From positions 40,201 through 104,200 of the forward strand of contig CAWVNO010002520.1 in NCBI GenBank assembly GCA_963930645.1: a DNA stretch of 64,000 bases, in the 5' to 3' direction. Source of the stretch: Salticus scenicus. Taxonomy: Eukaryota; Arthropoda; Arachnida; Araneae; Salticidae. Under the pieces are notes generated by a model that had not been told where the DNA came from, did not search any database, and saw nothing but the letters and a program-made list of their open reading frames with translations. Shown in pieces: positions 46,141 to 56,674 of this stretch. A program made the translations under genes and the position numbers. Position 1 is the stretch's first letter. The number at the start of each line of letters is the position of its first letter.

Positions 46141-46806
46141 ACAGCGGAAAAAAAGTCACCCGAAAAAACTTATTAAAGGACTTGGAGCTGATATACCTAA
46201 TTCAAGTTTTCTATGACATATCGATATTCTGTACTGAAAATGATATAATTATCGCAACTAATGCGTGTAGAGGAACTTGTAAAAATATTTCTGATGCATT
46301 AAAGTCCATGATCGGTATTTTAAAAAGGATCTTCATTTTACACTGAACATAACATAGGAAACACCTTTGCGTTTTTTGCAGGTGGTAAAAAAGAGCTTGT
46401 GTCTTTTTATTCTATGATAACTCGGCCCAAAGATGTTTAAATGCATATAAAAAGGTAATATTTAAAAGATTAAGAGAAATAAGAATAATATGAAATATTT
46501 GTTTACTAATGTAAGATATACCTCTTCCATGGGACTGACATAAAAGAATATTTTGATGGGCCGACGTATAATCGGAATTTTAGTAAACAATTTAGGAACT
46601 TACAAGTTTTATTTTATACACTAGGGGGTTCTGCCCCCTGCTCGCTCCGCTCATCAACCTCCGAGGGAGGCTTCGCCTCCCCCAAACACACTTTACTTAT
46701 TAACACATGCAGAGCTCTGCCCACCTATTCGCTGCTTTCTTTCCCTGAAAAGGAATATTAGCCGTGCATATAACAAGACAAAAACAGAAAATTATTATGG
46801 AAGTTC
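46141..46806. other. Mostly unrecognised; one GC-rich element head
   Basis: 46622-46690 (CTAGGGGGTTCTGCCCCCTG, CTCGCTCCGCTCATCAACCT, GAGGCTTCGCCTCCCCC) resembles in design the CTAGCAGGCT heads of the Helitron-like family. No exon. Confidence 0.35.
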
Positions 46807-47100
46807 TCGAGCCGGCCAAAGACCATCGTGTACACTAATGGTAGCTGTTGCACATAAAATATGTTGTGGCCGCAATATCCTCCATGTTTCCATCAAAATT
46901 GTACCTCTGGGGGGCCACCGAAGCGGGGGAGCCATCACCTTCGTGTAGGACCAAAACTGTGTTGGCATGTCTCCGTAACATCCGTAGGGGTACGTCCCAG
47001 ACCGTCGCCAATTATCCATAGCGCAGTAATGGTGCGACATCAACACAACCTACCTAATTATCTACCTACCTGCAACCATGGATCATATATTAATTTTCCT
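46807..47100 (+). mobile_element. SINE family 2, 5'-truncated copy
   Basis: Starts GAGCCGGCCAAAGACCATCG and runs parallel to 47243-47515: TACACTAATGGT-GCTG-TGCAC, TACCTCTGGGG, GCATGTCTCCG-AACATC, GGGGTAC-TCCCAGAC-GTC, GCCAATTA-CCAT. Lacks the tRNA-like head. Confidence 0.75.
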
Positions 47101-47165
47101 GTGTAAGAAAATTAATTTGCTAGAAGTAGAGAAAAAATGTTATTTATTTTCTTTCTTTTTTACGT

Positions 47166-47515
47166 GCACGGTTTCGAGCCGCGGTACCCTGGTCGGTAAA
47201 GCGCCAAGCGCGTAATTGGAAGATTGCCGATTCGATACTTGAGCCGGCCAAAGACCGTCGTGTACACTAATGGTGGCTGGTGCACGTAAAATCTGTCGTA
47301 AGTCTTCCATATTCTCATCCACACTATACCTCTGGGGATCACCAAAGCGGAGGGCATCCCCTGCGTGAAGGATAAAAATTGATTACATGTCTCCGGAACA
47401 TCTCTTGGGGTACATCCCAGACAGTCGCCAATTACCCATTGCTCAGTGCTGGTGCGACGTTGAATCCAACCTACCTTCTTACATACATATAACCATTGGC
47501 CATTTTTAATTTTCT
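47166..47515 (+). mobile_element. SINE family 2, copy with tRNA-like head
   Basis: Head: CTGGTCGGTAAAGCGCCAAG (A-box-like) and GATTGCCGATTCGATACTTG (B-box-like), then the body shared with 46807-47100. The two copies lie in direct orientation only 65 bp apart, with similar ends (TTAATTTTC-TGTGTAA). Confidence 0.75.
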
Positions 47516-48043
47516 CGTGTAAAATGACTTCATGACAGAAGAACAAGGTCACTGGGAGAAACTTTTTTCAAAATGGCAAATAGAGTAGCCTCATAAACTT
47601 GCCGTTTTTAGTTAATAACTTCTTTAATTAGAATGATAGAAATTTCTAAGCAGCTGAAATGTCTGCCTTGGAGTATTCGGAACACATTGATATCTCTCAT
47701 GACGCGAAGGACCCCGCCCTCCGGTAGAAGATGCTGTCGCAGACAAAAAAATTTGACGCCAGTGACAGTAACTTTTTTTTAATATATAAAGAAATGGAAT
47801 TATAAATAACATTACTATGCAGAATGAAAATTAATAATGTAATGTTATAAATTTAAAAATTTTTTTAAACGTAGTGTTAGTTTTTAATTCAATAGTAGTG
47901 CTTGGTGAAATAGCATATACTTACTATTTAAGTATTGAAAATAAAAATGCATTTAAAAATAGCACATGGATAGAAAAATGTGTAGAATCATATCTTGATT
48001 GCAATATGTTTCTATTTTTTTCTCTTAAGAAATTACGCTGACA

Positions 48044-48097
<54 letters not shown>

Positions 48098-48215
48098 TCT
48101 ACCTTCATCTAGAACGAATAGTCATTTTCTGAATCCCTAAGCTGGATGTATAAATTTCTTAGTTATGCGTATAAGGTAAAGAAATAAAGTGAATAGAAGA
48201 AATGACCGAGAATTT
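47516..48215. other. AT-rich sequence without recognisable gene
   Basis: (TA)n at 48043-48093. 47690-47750 is GC-richer (CGAAGGACCCCGCCCTCCGG) but no exon is evident. Confidence 0.4.
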
Positions 48216-48227
48216 CGAATAAAGCGA

Positions 48228-48352
48228 CAACGTATTTTTGTTTGCAGCACTCGTGCCTACATTGTCCACCTGACGAAGAATCATGTGTTATTTCGACCTG
48301 AAATAATTGTTGAATGTTCTTGCATTTTATAGTGTTTATTCAAATTTCTGTA
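48228..48352 (+). mobile_element. Right arm of the ACACCATA fold-back family
   Basis: TTTGCAGCACTCGTGCCTAC, CACCTGACGAAGAATC, CGACCTGAAATAATTGTTGA, ATGTTCTTGCATTTTATAGT, GTTTATTCAAATTTCTGT. Confidence 0.7.
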
Positions 48353-48930
48353 CGTATAACATAATTTTATTGAAATCCATTCTTGATATAAGCAAAAAGT
48401 TTGCCAAAAAAATTAACTTTTGTTTAAAAAAAAAAAATCCATCTAAATAATTGTGCGACTCACATATACACACACACAAAAAAAAAGTACATAGTAAGTG
48501 AAATCATGTGTTAAAGTTACAAGTCATTTGTAGCTTTTTATGATACAGGGTAATCAAAAGTATTTGTGGTTTTCTTCAATTTGTGGTTGGAAATCACTCC
48601 ATTATTTAGCATATTTGTCTTGAGACATATTTCTTACTGTTAAGAAGCTGTTTCAATTCCCAAACTTAAAATGAAAAGCACTGTATTCAGTTAATTCCAT
48701 GTAATACATTGATATATACAATTAACAAATAATAAAAAAATTTCAAATAATTAAAGACTCATTCTGGGTTGACTTCTGATTAATTATGGCAATTCAATCA
48801 ATTTTTCCCTTTCTATTCGCTAGAGGTCATTAGCCCCTGTTCAAATTAAAAACTAGTGACTAGTCTGTTATATGGAAATCTCCTAGATGGACTGTTCTTT
48901 GTATTGTACTTTGCGGGAGTTCTGTTTTCT
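48353..48930. other. AT-rich sequence without recognisable gene
   Basis: Nothing supportable. Confidence 0.4.
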
Positions 48931-49140
48931 GGCCACACCAATGACCAAAAGGTTCTGCTATCAAAGTTGTAGATTAGAGGTGCCGGAAGATTCGATTCAG
49001 GTCTCTTTCGTCGGAATAACTATTCAGAATTTTTGTTGATTTTCTCTAAATCTCGCGTGAAATCAGACTAGGATTCTATAAAAAGACCACCGATGGAAGG
49101 CGTGTCTACGTATTAGAGTAAACAATCAGCCTTTAGAATC
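48931..49140 (+). mobile_element. tRNA-derived SINE, family 1, diverged
   Basis: GACCAAAAGGTTCTGCTATC, AGGTGCCGGAAGATTCGATT (B box with a small insertion), GATTTTCTCTAAATCTCGCG, CGATGGAAGGCGTG. Confidence 0.65.
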
Positions 49141-49789
49141 TCTTACCTTCCATTCCCCCCTCCCCCCCCCCAAAAAAAAAGGGGATAAGACAGTTAGATT
49201 TTATTAAAAGTGTGACTCATATCACCAAAATTTGAAATTGTTTGTGGGAATAGGCTAGTCTGTCTGTTTGTTTGTTTAAACGTTGAATACAATTTAAGTA
49301 TACTTGAAATAATTTTAATATAGAAAATTTAAAAAAGGTTGATCTATTAATTTTGAGTTAGACCAGAAAAATGTCATCTTTATGCATATATATTATAAAA
49401 AAATAAAAAATATATATGAAAGACGCCCTTAAACATGTGGCGCCCTTGGGCTGCAGTCCAATTAGCCCAATGGATAAGGTGGGCCTGGACGTTATCTCGG
49501 AAAACCAAGTCATAGAAATTTTTAATTAATGTATTTCCCTTTCGAGAAACATTTTTTTTTTTTCACATAATTCAAATCACATTTCAACATACAAAATAGC
49601 TTTAACGCAATTAGAAAAATGTCGTACTGGAAGATTTTTTGTCAACGTAATTGTAAGAAAACATTCTCGGAAACTGCTTATATTAAAGCATAAGTTATGT
49701 ATAATGAGTACTCGATCATTAAATTTGAATGCTATGATTGAAATAGTATGCTTTTGTACATTTAATGTTGGAAAATTTTTAATACATCT
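49141..49789. other. AT-rich sequence without recognisable gene
   Basis: C/A tract at 49156-49181. 49438-49490 (GGCGCCCTTGGGCTGCAG, GGTGGGCCTGG) looks like a repeat end of unknown type. Confidence 0.35.
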
Positions 49790-50004
49790 AGCGACTCCAG
49801 GTTGTAATCTGCAAGCTAATAGAAGGAAGGTGTCAGATTCAAACCCAAATCGCACTCGTCGGTGAAGCCGTTCGTAATATTTAACAGTTTTCTCCAAAAC
49901 TGGCTTAAATACAGGGTAGGGTTCCTTAAAAAGACCCTCTCCCCTTACGGCGAATATTGCTTCCAGATCTAGAACCCAAATGTCGTCAATCGCCCTTAAT
50001 TCTC
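49790..50004 (+). mobile_element. tRNA-derived SINE, family 1, strongly diverged
   Basis: AAGGTGTCAGATTCAAACCC (B box), AACAGTTTTCTCCAAAACTG, GGTTCCTTAAAAAGACCCTC, CAATCGCCCTTAATTCTC. Confidence 0.6.
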
Positions 50005-50653
50005 AAACACGAGACACTCAATTATTTTAAGGCTAGCAATGGTGATGGCATTCGTGAAAGCGGTACTGCACAAAATTAATGTATTAAAATGTTCAGATTA
50101 GTATATAAATGTGACTGAAAATTGCTGTAGATTGTAAAATCATAGTGAAACCTTGGAAATCCGAAACTTTCGTTAAATCGATATTTAAACGTAAAACTAT
50201 CCTGAAATAGAATTGTTGGATAAAGAAAATTTTTATAAAATAAAGGAAAAAGACGCATATTCTGTGTAAAAATGAGATATAACGCGATAAATTAATAATG
50301 AGATGAAATTTCAAATTCTATAATTAATGCGCATTAATTCAACACTTGCATATCGATTGTTTTCTTCTTAACTTCGACTTTTACTTCGACTTTTACTTCT
50401 TCGACTTTTACTTCTTAAAAATAAAAGTAATATTGTAAGGTATCTTTCCCCTCTTTTTTTTTTCTTATATACATAAGAAGAAAGTATGAGTTTTGTGGAA
50501 ATATTTTTTATCAATGTACCTTTTCAAGATGTCCTGAAAATGATTGACACGATTTTTCCTGAGACACTGTCAGTGTGTCAGGTCTCAGTGTCAGTGTGTC
50601 ACGCCTCAGTCTGAATCTCAAAAATTATGTTACACTGCATCTTGCGATCCTGT
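50005..50653. other. AT-rich sequence without recognisable gene
   Basis: Short tandem TTCGACTTTTACTTC repeat at 50373-50415; TCAGTGTGTCAG/CCTCAG repeats near 50567-50610. No exon. Confidence 0.4.
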
Positions 50654-50880
50654 GAGCCCACCAGCGGCCGTGCGGTTCTGCGTTCAAAGCTCATAGATGG
50701 GAAGTGCCGGGTTCGAACCCAGGTTACGCCCATCGACCTAGCCGTTCGGAGTTTTCCGTGGTTTTCTCCGAAACTCATGTAATTACGGGCTAGGATCCCT
50801 TAGAATGACCCCCCATGGAAGGCATTCCGCCTACAGGCCTACGACCCAAGCATAGTTAATTGTCCTTAAACCGTACAACA
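50654..50880 (+). mobile_element. tRNA-derived SINE, family 1, well preserved
   Basis: GAGCCCACCAGCGGCCGTGC, AAGTGCCGGGTTCGAACCC (near-consensus B box), GTTCGGAGTTTTCCGTGGTT, CCCCCCATGGAAGGCATTCC, followed by an (ACA)n tail. Confidence 0.85.
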
Positions 50881-50889
50881 ACAACAACT

Positions 50890-51893
50890 ACAGCAACAAG
50901 AAGCAATGAACGAAATCCAACTAAACTTCGTATTTAAATGTACTTCTATTTAAACCGCTACTGATTATATTTGAGGATCAGTCGCTGAACACTTGACGTT
51001 GTCATTTCTTTTTTTTTTTTTTTTTTTTTTTTTTCAAAAATTTTAACATGGCATTAAATGCAAAAATTTCTTACAAATATACAGAATGATGTTTTTTTTT
51101 TAACAAAGACCAGTAAATTGATCAGAATTATTGATAATGCTAGCTGTAAACTAGAAAAAAATACCCTGTATATCTAGAAGAATTACCCCCTCCCTTTACT
51201 TCCAGGTACAAATTGGATTTCTTTCAAAAGAACTCGTCATTACTTTTAAAATAAATGATTGAACCATAGATATAGGATAATTTAAAACAAAGGAAGAGGG
51301 TCCATAATAGGGTTTTTCAGCCTTGTGGAATTTCAGTTCCTATTTCATTAATTAATTCTATTAATGTTTAGACCACAATAAATAAGAAATGATGTGAATT
51401 AGCTCCAAAAGTTCAGTATAACTAATATGAAATATGATATAACAGTGTCAATGCCTAACCGCTCACGGTCATTGTTGAATAGGGCTAAATATAAGTTCGG
51501 CCTAAAATTATATAATTTTAGAACAGGATTTTCTGTATTAATGTTTATATTACAAATGATTATATGTTATATATATATATATATATATATATATACTCTT
51601 TGTAATCAAAGTATTTGGATCCATTGTACATTAATTGTAGAAAGATGAATGCTGTGTATATTCTTAACCACTAAATAATACGAATATGCCGAATTTAGCG
51701 GAAATATCCTACCACTGAGCTGTTCCTTTTTCTAAATACACTTATAATTCAAAATTGCATAATTCTGAAATTAAGCTCCTTTTTAAAGTTTTGAAAATTT
51801 TAAATAATATTCATAAGGATTATAATCATGTGCACAGTTACATATTTAATTTCACGTCGTAATAAGCATTGTACATTGAAACAAATGTGGCGT

Positions 51894-51934
<41 letters not shown>

Positions 51935-53385
51935 ATCTTCCTCTTTTCAAAGGCAGTCAGGGGGTTAAGAAATACTGTAGCATACCGAGCAAAAATAGTG
52001 TACCGAACTATTGTAGCATTTGTAGCATACCGATTGCAAAAGTAGCGCCCTAAGCGGAGTTACAGATTTCGAAATGTCGCAAATTCTATTCTCTGAACTA
52101 GAAGTGTTAATTTTGTTTAATCTATAAACTGTTTAAATAAAAACATTTAAATATTTTAAAAAAAATATATATATATATATTTAGTGTAACAAAGTGAGAT
52201 TTAAATGGAATTTGATTTAATAAATTCAATTTCAACAGTTTCATCTCTTTTAAACCACCGTGAAGTGGTAGCGTACGGAATGTATACGCTGTAATCAATG
52301 TTGTGTTTTTCTTTCAATTTTTATCTTTTTTTATATGAGCGAATTGGAGCAACATTTTAATCTTTATTTAGATCATAGCGTACTTCATAATATATTTCAA
52401 TAAGAAAGTATTGCTTCTTTGTGCTCATATAAAAAAAAAGTAGGCCAAGTCTCTGAAAATGAGGTAATTTTGGCAAAAATGGAAAATTGTGAATCTTTGG
52501 GCCCTTGGGAACAAACAAATACTGGAATAACGTAAAAAAAAAAAAAAAAAGAAGAAGAAGAAGAAGAAGAAGAAGAAGCTTAAAATGTACATGTTTCTAA
52601 AAGAATTAAATGCATAAAATTTACATAAATGATCAATTCGATTTTTTCCTTAATTTTAGGGCCAAAAAAAACCCCTAATGGACCCTCATCCTTTATTGAT
52701 TTTGTTCATTGAAAAAAAAGGCATTCTTTTTTCTGATATCGGCAAATAATTGGTTCTTACTGAACATTTCATGTTATACTTCTCTGAGATGAAAATCGAC
52801 TCCATTCATCATGGAATTTTAATAAATAATTTGCACTGGGTAAATTTGTATGGGAAAATATAGAAGAAAGATATGTGGTAGACATAATGCACTTCCCCCC
52901 CCCCCAGAGAGAGAGAGAGCGGGGGGAGTTATTTTTTATCTATAAATTAATTTAAAACAGTAAATGTCAGCAAATAACAAACTTGATATGAAGAGAAGTA
53001 TCGGCATGGATATTATATAGTTGTATCGTATATTTACATGCACACATAATAAATAATTGTTAAAAGTCTTTCATTTATTCTCTTTTATGTTTCTGCATCC
53101 ATTTTTTCATTTTTTTTTTTTTTTTTTTTTCCCTATCCAATTTAATATAAAAATGCAGGGATATACGATGCAAAAAACTGTTATAAGTTATTTTTCAGTT
53201 TATAAAATTAGCGAACTTTTTATCGCATTCCTTATTTATTTGTTGTCAATTATTAATTCTTTTAAATTTCGTTAAAATATTCTTCCTATTCTTATACTTT
53301 ATTTCTCTTCATTTTTTAAATTTTAACTTTTGATATGCGTTCGAACATATGTGTGACGAGTTGAATGTAGAGGAACTGAGACTCA
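50890..53385. other. AT-rich sequence without recognisable gene
   Basis: Homopolymers (T33 at 51007, A37 at 51895), (TA)n at 51570-51595, (GAA)n at 52551-52578, (GA)n at 52907. GTAGCATACCGA is repeated three times at 51978-52045. No exon. Confidence 0.4.
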
Positions 53386-53396
53386 TCTTCTTACCA

Positions 53397-53656
53397 CCCG
53401 TAAAGAATGTAAATGGGTTTAGTCGAAAAAGATACTGGGGCAAATTTTAGAATTCTTCTTATCTCTACAAAGATCACAGGCTGAGCTGGACATCTGGGAT
53501 TCTGGGAAAACGTATTTCTTGTTCCGGATTCCGAGAGGGAAACTCTTTCAACTTTCATATGTGCTAGAAAACCATTAGCGCTAATCATAAAAAACGGCAG
53601 TTTTTTGAGTGACGCAGCAAAGCTCAAACAAAGCTTAGCAGCGACACTCTATTATA
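53397..53656 (-). CDS. Possible coding exon, unidentified
   Basis: Minus-strand frame open from a TAG near 53654 down to GGGTG|GTAAGAAG at 53397, a strong 5' splice site inside the open frame (phase 2). First ATG is in the F-F-M-I-S-A-N-G segment, followed by H-M-K-V-E-R-V-S-L-S-E-S-G and S-F-S-T-K-P-I-Y-I-L-Y-G. Base composition is less AT-rich than the flanks. No domain or family recognised; no matching partner exon found. Could be chance. Confidence 0.2.
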
Positions 53657-53659
53657 CAG

Positions 53660-54285
53660 CTAATTTAACATCAAAGGGATTTGGAAACGCCGACATTTAA
53701 TATCTCAGTAAATAGGAGATATTTTGATCTGATGTTTTCAGAATAACCTTTTTTCTTCTGCCTGATGCTATCCTGAAAGTTTCACACTTCAAAATTGTAT
53801 ATATTTTGAGATCTGGAGTTGTAATTTAAGACTTCGAAGGAAAAATGTGTTTTGTGTGAGTTTTTTTTTCTCGAAAACGGCTCGAAGAAATTTTATGAAA
53901 TTGATATATGATATTAACTTATTTTGTCTGTGAAGCATGACGTCGCCCGTTTTTCCCAAAAAACTCTTGTTTCTTAAATAATTTAGCTTAAAAATCGAAC
54001 TATTTTTCCTCCGCCAATACATGTATTTGAACTGCATATTCTCAGAATTCAGAACAGGCGTCATTCGGTTTTCTGAGGCTGTGGTTGGTTGGTTTAATCT
54101 GAATGCAGTCAATAAAATAGTTAGATTTTTTTTTATTAAATGCAAAAAAGAAACTTCATTGTTTGTTTTAAATATTTATTATATATTTAAAATAAAAGAA
54201 GTATTTTTTAATTATAGATATTCTATTTTATCGTTATTCATAATAATAATAAAAAAAAATTTAAAGCAAAATTTTAAATCACTCA
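53660..54285. other. AT-rich sequence without recognisable gene
   Basis: Nothing supportable; only overlapping low-complexity frames. Confidence 0.35.
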
Positions 54286-54289
54286 TGCA

Positions 54290-54445
54290 CACGAATTTAT
54301 ACTATGGTCCATGGTCTTTGGAGCGCATGCGTACTTTATCCAGATCCAAAACTCTTGGCGCTCGCTAAAGACAGGGCTAGCTAGTTTGGTTTGTTTACGT
54401 ACTGTATTCCTCCGCTTGTGGCGGCTTGTTCTTGTTAAGAATATG
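54290..54445. promoter_or_regulatory. Promoter-like GC-richer patch
   Basis: GAGCGCATGCGTAC (54321-54334) resembles the NRF-1 palindrome. CTCTTGGCGCTCGCTAAAG, GCTAGCTAG and CCTCCGCTTGTGGCGGCTTG follow within 120 bp. Could be the 5' end of an unannotated transcript in either direction; no exon identified. Confidence 0.25.
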
Positions 54446-54449
54446 ATAC

Positions 54450-55400
54450 GCGTTTTATTTTTTATTTTTTCCAAAATCAATACAATTTTTTATTGAGAAG
54501 TATTGTAGATTACATTTTTAACGGGTCTTTGATGATCAAATAGACTGAAAGATTATTGTTTCACGTATGTGTTTATTAAATATTTTGTCACATACTACGA
54601 CAATTTTATTTCAGTCACCAATTATAAAATCCGACATTCGGGAGTCACACTGTATATATTTTTTTTTGCACTACCCTTCTTTTTTTCAGGTAAGTGTTTG
54701 TTTATATATATCATAAAAAATAAAATTACATTAGTTTAGTGAAACTAACGGCTATATTAATCACTTTCGAAAATATCCTCATTTGACTTGCAGGTCTCTA
54801 GAACCTATCTGTACTAATTTTGAACGGTCTAAATGTGTTTCTATTTTTTCACTTATGCATTACATTTTATTTTTGTTTATTTATGTTTTACATTCCTCGA
54901 GACATATAGTTTTCTTTACATTGACAAACAACTGTTTTTTCTTGCTTATATATATAAATTGTATTTTAATAAGATAATTATAAATTTTTTTCACAGAAGA
55001 CTAGATTTTAATAACTATTTAGTGTTGCTTTATTCAGGGGTGAAACTTTTCAATTGCTATCCCTGAATTCAGGGTTTTTGAAATTTTTGCTTTCTTTGAA
55101 TTTCATGTTAAATTATTTTGTTTTTGCAGAAATTACTCATTTTTAATGTTTAATTAAAATGTAGTTGTTTCCTTAAAATGTATTAAGAACTCTTCAAATA
55201 TCACTTAAGTAGCCATGTAATATATCACTAATAAGTGTGCCCTATCTGCATGCAGGTATTAGTTTTCAGGGTTTTTGTGGCCATTGCTATTTGGACCATC
55301 AGTGCAATTAGTGTGGAGGCTATTCAGACCGCTTCCTTGTTGTGTTGGTCATAATAATGAGTTTGCTTGTTTGATCTTGAATTTTCTCTGTAATATACTA
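54450..55400. other. AT-rich sequence with one dispersed-repeat fragment
   Basis: 55033-55130 repeats GGGGTGAAACTTTTCA, GAATTCAGGGTTTTTGAAA and TTTCATGTTAAAT from 27560. A possible 3' splice site (GACTTGCAG at 54794) leads to no sustained frame. Confidence 0.4.
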
Positions 55401-55403
55401 ATG

Positions 55404-55698
55404 CAGGGCCTAAAATTTCAACTCCGATTACACTCACCCCAAAAAAAGTTATACTCGCTGCAAAATAGGGTTCTCTTTTTTTTTTTTTTTTTTTTTTTCT
55501 GTTTTACGCATTTTGGGTTTTTTTATTTTTTCTAACTATCTGAAATGCTTTTACAAATATGTCTAAAATTATATATATTAAAAGTGTATCGTATATATCA
55601 TCATGTCTCATAATCATCTATAATCAAAAATTATTATAATGCATTATATTTGAGATCTGAAAAAAAAGGTTAAAATATCTATCAATGGGAAGAGTCAT

Positions 55699-55729
<31 letters not shown>

Positions 55730-56491
55730 GGAAAAAAAAAAAAACTTTTTCAATCAACACCCTGTGAAAATCTTATTATGCAAGATTAAGCTTCCTTATT
55801 TACCTATTTATATATTTAACCTTTTACATCAGAAATATCTTTTTCGTCCATTTTATTTTTATGATCAGATGGAATGTCGATGTGTATAACTTGTTCATTG
55901 TTGTTATTTGAAATAGCCATTTCGGAATTACATGTTCGATAAAATTGTTGCTTACAAATCATAACAAGCATAAATTCTTGGTGTTTCAGCAAAAACTGGA
56001 AAATGTTAACTGTTTTTTGATCATTATTCAACAAAATAAACATAGGCAGTATCTTTAAAAGGGCTCGGGATCATTTTCATGCGCCAATATCGCATAGGCA
56101 AACTTTCGAATTTTTTTTCTCTTAGATTGTGGGCGTCTAGCAAAGAGGCTCTCTACTTGTCTATTCTCACTCTGCTTAAAGAAATCACAGCGGGAGAAAC
56201 GAAACTGCCTAGAGATTAAAACTTTTATGCGTGTACTTTTATGCATTTTTCCTTTCTCAGGCTGGGACGATTGTCGGTCAATGCGCACACAGACTCAACA
56301 CTCAAATAAGAGAAAAAGGAGAGGTTAAATATGAGGTTATAAGATGGCAAGATTTTGCCATATTTAAATCTATAAAAAGAATGTTTTCTGTCACCTTATC
56401 ATGTAAGAATTCTACCTATAACTAGACCAAATTTTTACTCGCCACAGTAAAAATTCCACTCACCAATGGCGAGAGGAAATTTCGTGCCCTG
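55404..56491. mobile_element. hAT-type element, 1.1 kb, perfect 8-bp target duplication
   Basis: CAGGGCCTAAAATTTC at 55404 and inverted GAAATTTCGTGCCCTG ending at 56491. TACTAATG flanks both sides (55396-55403; 56492-56499). The interior has no recognisable transposase. On the minus strand it carries two adjacent frames (56288-56055 and 56043-55816), one basic (R-R-P-Q-S-K-R-K-K-I-R-K) and one acidic-tailed, of unknown origin. Poly(T) and poly(A) tracts interrupt it. Confidence 0.85.
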
Positions 56492-56674
56492 TACTAATGA
56501 TTTTGCTGGTTTCAACTGCAAATTCAAACTTTTAACATTTTGAAAGTGTATAATGCGATTGATCTACAATCCATGTTTATTTCAACATTGTTGTTAGAAA
56601 ACATTACAAAATAAGTACAAAAGTCATTTTCTGAAAAATCATACATATATTTGTATAGAAAATTGGGTTTGGTT

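Noticed and set aside
46795..47552. Several 60-130-residue frames with Trp- and Pro-rich peptides
   Set aside because: They fall inside family-2 SINEs, which are GC-richer and so have fewer stops.
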